Source of the DNA: Erythrobasidium yunnanense
Lineage: Eukaryota > Basidiomycota > Cystobasidiomycetes > Erythrobasidiales > Erythrobasidiaceae
DNA: 64,000 nt
NCBI GenBank assembly: GCA_001600175.1
Contig: BCJC01000007.1
Coordinates: 620,001 to 684,000 of the forward strand
Reading direction: 5' to 3'
The position numbers and the translations under genes were made by a program. Under the pieces are notes generated by a model. That model was not told the origin of the DNA and ran no database searches. It saw only the letters and a list, made by a program, of their open reading frames with translations. Positions 57,901-64,000 of the stretch are shown here, piece by piece (the stretch's first letter is position 1; every line of letters begins with the position of its first letter).

Positions 57901-58570
57901 GGCTGCAAAGTCAGTTAACCCTGAGATCATTCTGTGCAGGTGAATAACATGCTGATCGCCGATGTAATACAGTCGCTTCCGAGCCTTTGCTTCTCCGAGC
58001 ATCGCAAGACAGCTACCCTCTTCCGCCGGTCAAGCAGCTCGTGCTACTCCAGCTCTGCGAATGCAGGAAGCCTCGCCTAGCATCGCCAGTCCAATGATGT
58101 CGACTCCTGTGCGTCGAACACCGAGATCTGCAGACCAGGCTGGCGCAGGAACACGCCAACCGGAACTGCGTGCTTTGCAGTACGCAAATACAGGTAGAAG
58201 TCCAGTGACAGCCTCTAGCCTCCGTCGAGAGTTGCAACTGCCATCGCATCATTCTTTGGGATCTCCTGCAGTAGGACGAGCTCCTGTTCGACACACTCCT
58301 GAGAATGTCGCTTTACCTCCGTCTTTGTCTTCTGGTTCTTCCGAAGCGCGTTCTCGCGATGCCGAGCGTCGCAGGTCAGATGAAGAGACAAATCGTCAGA
58401 GGAAGAAGAGTATCAAGAAGGAAGACTTCGAAGAGAGTGTGCTTCGAGAGATGAGGGAGAAACTGGCGCAAGCTGGGCTAGGAGAGGGCGTCAGAAGTAG
58501 GAATGGGGATGTAGGGACTCCGGGTAGTGGTAGTGGTAGAAGTAGAAGTAGGAGTGTGCACAGGCTGTGA
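54972..58570 (+). CDS. SFI1: Sfi1-like spindle-pole-body half-bridge protein
   Basis: Multi-exon gene for a protein of roughly 1100 residues. The N-terminus (MADVSRNSITPSSTSYASS) is followed by helical sequence. Then come many Sfi1-type centrin-binding repeats, spaced about 30-35 residues and centred on a Trp: VFDAWRDRM, CLRFWADRL, CLNSWKAK, VIKKWRQAS, GLRKWLEKA, LLIWREKA, LLFWKEQ, AISKWQSRL, FFSIWRIN, VLHRWKDRK, AFARWKTF, VFKNWKEAL, RTWATATR, ALKHWTDRV, AFSKWHTKL, YFRKWSSAA, CFSQWYDKM. The C-terminus is Ser/Arg-rich and ends RSRSVHRL. Sfi1 forms the half-bridge with centrin/Cdc31 and controls spindle-pole duplication. Introns are short (first 56219-56266); exon joins in 57.5-58.0 kb are the least certain. 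Stop of the RNase III gene is 86 bp upstream. Confidence 0.85.
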
Positions 58571-59389
58571 TTCGACTTGGCCCCAGATTATGCGGGGACC
58601 TCTAATTCCTGAAGCACGAGCAGTATGGACAGTCATTGCGCAGTGCAGCATCAATGTCGAAGCTCCTCATTGTGTTGTTGTATCACAACTTTCCAGGTCG
58701 ATTTAGATCCTCATGCATAAATGATGTCTCTGATCACAAGGGAAATTGACGAAATGACAGAAGTCAAATAAGCTAGAGGAAGTAGAAGACTGCCTTTCTT
58801 TGCATAAGCTGTAGCGTATATATCATCAGTATATATCTACAGTGTCGATCTTCTACCATTTGCTGCTCATTCCTGCGACGACGCAGGCACACAAGCTCGA
58901 GGTCAGCTGAGCACCCAGCTCGTTGAGCGGGGACCCTTGGAGGTTAACAAAGTCTTTTACAGCTCCAACAACCACATTCAACACTTTCAAGACTTGTCTA
59001 CAGCGCCTACAGACTCGAGCTTGAACACTTTGAAAGGAAAGGTTAACCATCAGCATCAGGTCAAGCATACAGAGCACCGGCATCCAACGACAAGGAGGGC
59101 AACGTACGTTAAGGACATTGAAGGTGAGTAGAAACATACATAATACTTTGATTGAAAAGCCTTGAATCCTGATGTTTACACCCTACCTTGTTTTGGGTAC
59201 GCTCTTTGGCCAGCTGCCGACCACCGCGAACCCGCCAGCGACAACGACGACGAGAACGAGCACGAGCACAGCGACAGCGAGGCATCAGCAGAATCAGCGC
59301 GAGCATCAGCAGCCACGGCGGACAGCTTGAGCCACAGCCAGAGCGACGAGGGGGGAGACCAGGATCGTTCAGAGGAGGTCGACGACTTG
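58571..59389. other. GSK3 promoter and 5' leader with a likely UTR intron
   Basis: About 820 nt between SFI1 and the kinase ATG. A CT-rich leader is followed by a probable 5' UTR intron: donor GAAG|GTGAGT at 59124, acceptor GGCCAG| at 59214 (91 nt). The open frame that would continue upstream has no ATG, so it is treated as non-coding. Confidence 0.5.
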
Positions 59390-61152
59390 ATGTCGCAGAT
59401 CAAGATGAGTGGGTGGAGTGTGTTACCTGCGATGGTCATTACTGAATCTACAATATTACCAGGCGGCCTAGATGATCCTTCAAAGGTAGTCAAAGTCGTA
59501 GCCTCAGACGGCAAGTCGGGAGACCAGCGCGAGTTCGCCTACACAAACTGCAAGGTCATAGGCAATGGCAGCTTCGGCGTCGTGTTTCAAGCAAAGCTAG
59601 TACAAGGTGCTGCACCAGGGACAGACGATCAGATTGCTATCAAGAAGGTCCTCCAGGACAAGCGCTTCAAGGTGCGGCCAGCCTGACCCCCGCGAACGAA
59701 GGGCAGAAAGCTGATAGAACAAGCTACGCAGAACCGAGAACTGCAGATTATGAGACTCGTAGCACATCCAAATGTCGTCAACCTACACGCATTCTTCTAC
59801 TCGAACGGCGAGAAGGTGGGTTTGGGCAGCCAAAGGCCTAGGTCTGGCCAATCTCGATCTCCACAACATACATCACGCAGTCGCAGGCGCACAGACGCGC
59901 AGGAGGGAAAGAAGCAGTATACAAGCTCTATATGCACATCATATACCAACGACTGCATCTTCCTGTCTCAGCTGCCAACTTGGCCAAACAAAGCCAGCCA
60001 GCGACAGTGTCATCTCCGCGCAGACATTCACAAAAGACAAGGGCAAACACAAGAGCACATCGCTGACATGTTCTCTTCGTTATGTGTATGTCATTAGGCG
60101 AAGAAGGATGAAGTCTACCTCAATCTCGTCCTCGAGTTCGTTCCAGAAACAGTCTACCGTGCATCCCGCCATTATGCGAAGCTCAAGCAGACTATGCCTA
60201 TGAGCTACATCAAGCTCTACATGTGCGTCATACATCCATTGCAGGCGCTTGTCCTTCATCTGAACTGATTTGTTGATTTGCTCCAGGTACCAACTCCTCC
60301 GCTCTCTCGCCTACATCCACTGTCTCGGCATCTGCCACAGAGACATCAAGCCTCAGAATCTCCTCCTCAACCCACACACCGGCATCCTCAAGCTCTGCGA
60401 TTTCGGGTCTGCAAAGATTCTAGTGGCCGGAGAACCGAATGTCTCGTATATCTGCTCGCGATACTACAGAGCTCCGGAGCTCATCTTTGGTGCTACGAAC
60501 TATACCACGAACATTGGTGCGCCGCTCTCACCGTACATTGGCTATGCATGGGCTTAAAGCTGAATGATGGTGTTGTTTCGCAGACATCTGGTCAACTGGC
60601 TGTGTGATGGCGGAACTCATGCTTGGACAGCCCCTCTTCCCCGGAGAGTCCGGCATTGACCAGCTCGTAGAAATCATCAAAGTGCTCGGCACGCCCACCC
60701 GCGAGCAGATCAAGACGATGAACCCCAACTACATGGAGCACAAGTTTCCGCAGATCAAACCCCATCCTTTCAACAAAGTCTTCAGAGCTAGAACTGCGCC
60801 GGATGCCATCTCGCTCATCTCGAAACTGCTGGAATACACACCTTCTGCGAGATTGACGGCTGTCGAAGCTATGTGCCACCCTGTAGGGCTTTCTCTTCAC
60901 TGCTACATACAGTTGCTAATCACATATACTTGCCAGCTCTTCGACGAGCTCCGTCTGCCAGACGCAAAGATGCAAAGCGGCAAAGACCTTCCCGCCCTCT
61001 TCGACTTCACAGCAGAAGAATTATCGATCAGACCGGATCTCATGTCCAAGCTGGTCCCTCAACATGCAGAAGCACCTCTCTTGGAACGCGGTATCGACGT
61101 TAGGAACTTTACGCCTATTCCTGCGGAGGATATGCGAATTACGCTGGATTAA
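59390..61152 (+). CDS. GSK3: Glycogen synthase kinase-3 (GSK3 family)
   Basis: Ser/Thr kinase. Six exons (59390-59671, 59732-59815, 60098-60222, 60287-60516, 60584-60882, 60937-61152) give 411 residues. Motifs: [13 protein letters not shown] (Gly loop), [12 protein letters not shown] (catalytic Lys), [60 protein letters not shown] followed by [13 protein letters not shown] (activation loop with the GSK3 Tyr), [20 protein letters not shown] and the C-lobe [21 protein letters not shown]3-specific features: the [13 protein letters not shown] loop and the P-G-E-S-G-I-D-Q-L insert. Fungal orthologues act in stress, mitosis and nutrient signalling. Intron 2 is 282 nt, five times the usual here. The first ATG in frame is MSQIKMSGW; the acidic stretch before it is open but lacks ATG. 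Confidence 0.93.
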
Positions 61153-61865
61153 GTTGGGGAAGGATCAGTATTGCAGGCCTGCAGGAAGTTTCCATACATT
61201 TCAAGGCATTCACGACATGCGAAAGGGACCGCACTCGCACGAGCATTTTCTGGAACGCAACTAATTGCAAGAAGCTGGGAAATGCGCAGATACTGCTGTA
61301 CCAGCGTGCTGCGTCTCGCATTATCTTCCTCAACATTATCAGTGCAACTATCACGTAACCGTTCTTCCTCTATATCCGCATCTCATGGTCTCGCATACCT
61401 ACCCTCACGAAGGAAACTGTGTGTCTCTCTCAACCTCTCGAATGTAAATATGTATCAAATCAGTGTCCGTTCAAAGTTTCTCCCCTGCCTGTTCTTCCCC
61501 TTTCCTACCGGTATATATTCCTCGTTTCTCCAGTTCTACTTTTCACCTAGGCTCCCTCCTATTCAGTCATTCCTCCTCCCATCGCTGTCTTCGAATCAAA
61601 GCAATGCAGTGCAAGGCTCGCAGCATTGATTCTTCCTCGGTCTATCCCGCGTTGTGTCGAGGCTAGCTCCATCAGATAATTTTGGTCCAGAGCTCGCATG
61701 TAGTAGTAACAAGGAGAAACATCATAACTAAGCTGCAGTAGCACCTTGCTGTCATCTGCCGAGCACAGCTTCTTTGCCTACGTCGCGTCTCAGAGCATCT
61801 TACTCTCATACCCACTCGACCTACGCTCAAAATTGATTCTACTTGAATGCAACGCTTTGCCTCTC
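61153..61865. other. Intergenic, GSK3/2EXR-like 1
   Basis: CT-rich 3' UTR of GSK3 and the upstream region of the first 2EXR-like gene. No other gene recognised. Confidence 0.4.
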
Positions 61866-62965
61866 ATGCTAGCTCCTCTCAATGACGCTCAGCTCGATGC
61901 GAAGACGCACAATGTCCATCCTCAGCTGCAATCACCCCTCTTTGCCAAACTGCCGCCAGAAATAAGGACTGTCATCTGGACCTACTGCGTACTTGAATAC
62001 GACGATCTCGAGCATCCATATCTTCACAACACTAACTACTGCCGCCCGCCCGACTTCACCCATCATGGCATCCTCGACACAAGTGTATTGCAGACCTGTC
62101 GTGCCATCTACGAGGAGAGCAAAGAACTCCCTGCTTCAGTTAATACGCTAGTCTTATGGCAGTCCTACCAGAGAAGACCGCCAACGCTATACCGACGCAA
62201 CAGGCCGCGACCACCCATCCCATGGGATGCCCAGGGCGGAAACAAGTTGGATGCTATAGCCAACTCAGCAATGAGAGGAGCTCCCTCCCACCTCATCCGC
62301 CGAATGCATATCTTTGCGCAACAACTTCGTAGGTTAGGCCAGCGCGAGCAATACGGGCAATCCAGCAGCGCTGTATACAGTGAGACGCCGACACTGTAAC
62401 TACAGGTCTCTAATGGTGGCTTTCAGTCAAAGATCTCTACCTGCCCCGATATTCGAACATCGAGCATCTGACGATAACGCTAAGACGCTCAGATTGGCTC
62501 AAGTAGGCCGTGTGCTCGCGTAACCCAGTACAGCTGATGTAAAATCTGATTCGTAGATGGGAACTTGATACTCCACTGGTAATGGACCCAAGATGCGAAC
62601 CTCGCAGTTCCGTGTCTGACATGCTGGACGTTTGGCGCCGAGCAGGACAAGGAGAGAACATTCAGCACCCAGAGGAGTCGTGGGCGCGCATGATAGGCAA
62701 ATTCCGACATCTGAGACAATTCGATCTGGAGCTCGAGACCTCCAAAGAGAAGGAAAGCGAGTTGCGGGCAATCATCGCTCAGGCGCAGACATGGACATTC
62801 CTTATCGAAGGCACGTCGCGTAGCCTACAAGCAGGAGCTCGAAAGCCAGAATGGCGGTACTGGCAAGGTCCACAGTGCTTGAATACGCTTGCTGATCAGG
62901 AGAAATCAGAAGGGCCAGAGCTGGTGGTGGCCAAGGTATTCTATCGATTACGCGAGGGATCGTAG
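61866..62965 (+). CDS. 2EXR/DUF7730-like fungal protein, copy 1
   Basis: Three exons (61866-62328, 62427-62502, 62557-62965) give 315 residues. The N-terminal domain is SPLFAKLPPEIRTVIWTYCV, then DLEHPYLHNTNYCRPPDF, LDTSVLQTCRAIYEESKELP and a basic linker ending LIRRMHIFAQQL. This matches the fungal 2EXR-type (DUF7730) pattern LPxEIRxxIW and LxTCRxIYxE, of unknown function. Exon 2 encodes KDLYLPRYSNIEHLTITLRR, an LRR-like strand segment; exon 3 holds SDMLDVWRRAGQGENI and ends FYRLREGS. Intron positions match copy 2, which confirms the joins. The frame is open upstream but the first ATG is MLAPLNDA. Confidence 0.75.
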
Positions 62966-63191
62966 TACAGTATTTCACTTGAAGAAGCTCTTGCGAGACA
63001 TTATTTACGTTCTTCTCTTCCGACATGAAGCGCTGTATTGCTAGGGCTTTGACACTCTGATTGAAAGCAGCAAGCTATATACACTCCCGATGATCAGCGT
63101 AGACACGAGTCTGCTAGTTGCTTGCGGCATCTTGCTCTGCTGAAGTCGCCATAAACACGCCTGACGCGTCTTGCCTTAGCACCACGCACGC

Positions 63192-64000
63192 ATGCACGTC
63201 TTAGCGAGCCAGTCTCAAATCCGGACCTCACCACAAGTTACTTCAGACAATCCTAACGCCTCGGAGAGCGACAATAACAAAACTATCCATCCCCAACTGC
63301 AATCTCCGCTGTTCAGCAAGTTCCCTCCTGAGATCCGCACTGTCATTTGGACTTGTTGCGTCCTCGCGTACAATGATCTTAACAACCCTTATCCCATGAA
63401 CACCCTGTATTGGCGCCCTCCCGAATTCACGCACCATCGAATAATCGACACAAGCATTCTTCGGACATGTCGAGCCATCTACGAGGAAAGCAAGGACATG
63501 CCAGTCTCTGTAAACACCTACGTCTTGTACAATATCCTCAAAAGACCTCCCAAGCTTGGAAAGCCTTATCAATACACTGCCTTTGTGCGACTTTGGGAAT
63601 TAGTGCACCCTCCTGCAGATCGGGTTCGCCGGATACATCTGATCACTGATGAGAGCCGTAAGAGCAATCTATTCTGTAGTCTGTATATATGCTGACGGGC
63701 TTTGGGCTGTATTAGCACTGTACTCGTGGGACCGCAATCTAGATGAGCACCTATCGCAGTTCAGGAACGCTGAAATCCTCACAATCACATTTCCATTGGA
63801 ATATCGATACCTGTAAGTGCCCGTCCCGTGCCTGTGTTTACTTTTAAACGTCTGAATCAGCTCTGTCAGCCTCCAGCGAGAAAGCATGGACCCTAAATAT
63901 ATAAAGGGCAAATCACTGGCTGAAATGCAGGAGCTTTGGCATCGAGCCGAGCGCGGGCAGAAACTACCTTTCAAATCAGGATCGTGGGCCCTGACGATAG
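63192..64000 (+). CDS. 2EXR/DUF7730-like fungal protein, copy 2 (truncated by window)
   Basis: Tandem paralogue of the preceding gene. It starts MHVLASQSQIRTSPQVTSD. Exon 1 has SPLFSKFPPEIRTVIWTCCV, LYWRPPEFTHHRIIDTS, ILRTCRAIYEESKDMPVSVN and RVRRIHLITDES. A GTAAGA donor at about 63659 leads to exon 2, LYSWDRNLDEHLSQFRNAEI and LTITFPLEYRYL, then a GTAAGT donor. Exon 3 begins near 63870 with SLQRESMDPKY and SLAEMQELWHRAERGQKLPF, running off the right edge. Same exon layout as copy 1, so the pair comes from local duplication. Function unknown. Confidence 0.75.

Noticed and set aside
59772-60203. Open plus-strand frames across the long GSK3 intron
   Set aside because: No coding features, and they conflict with the kinase exon phase; treated as intron sequence.
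1-64000. tRNA or rRNA genes
   Set aside because: No A/B-box pair with a foldable cloverleaf and no rRNA-like conserved blocks found by eye. A short tRNA could still be missed.

Overview
The window is nuclear DNA of a compact fungal genome, most likely a basidiomycete. Genes sit close together on both strands and almost all are split by very short introns (about 40-70 nt, GT-AG with CTGAC/CTAAC-like branch sites). The gene set is fungal: trifunctional HIS4, a KDM5/Jhd2-type demethylase, Sfi1, an alpha-mannosyltransferase of the MNN2/MNN5 type, a DUF1752 protein and fungal 2EXR-like proteins. I cannot name the genus. I see no rRNA, tRNA, transposon, retroelement or CRISPR array. All exon joins below were worked out by eye from splice signals, reading phase and family similarity.

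Layout: (1) 1-8.8 kb, all minus strand: the 5' part of a Rho3-like GTPase running off the left edge, two tandem paralogues joining a multi-span membrane domain to a DUF3431 domain, and an F-box/LRR-like protein. (2) 9.3-17.2 kb: a Ser-rich protein with an RVxF (PP1-docking) motif, a TMEM170-like small membrane protein, the U1 snRNP factor LUC7 (divergent from the membrane protein) and a KDM5-type histone demethylase. (3) 17.7-22.5 kb: an array of five diverged minus-strand genes for small Cys/His-rich proteins, at least four with a related upstream module. I do not recognise this family and it is the best candidate for something undescribed. (4) 23.1-34.3 kb: RPL19, a mitochondrial helical-repeat protein, an alpha-mannosyltransferase, HIS4, an unknown acidic protein and a bHLH factor. 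(5) 35.0-49.1 kb, all plus strand: an unknown internally duplicated protein, a DUF1752 regulator, a single-pass membrane protein, a PPR protein and a GT31 glycosyltransferase. (6) 49.4-64 kb: an LST2-like protein (minus), then a plus-strand run of UPF0538, an RNase III-domain protein, SFI1, GSK3 and two tandem 2EXR-like genes, the second cut by the right edge.

Most neighbours are unrelated housekeeping genes. Shared control is plausible only for divergent pairs with short gaps: TMEM170-like/LUC7 (157 bp), mannosyltransferase/HIS4 (206 bp) and LST2-like/UPF0538 (171 bp). Gene-structure oddities include two apparent GC-AG introns (LUC7 and UPF0538) and two micro-exons of 12-13 nt. Local expansion accounts for the DUF3431 pair, the Cys-rich array and the 2EXR-like pair.
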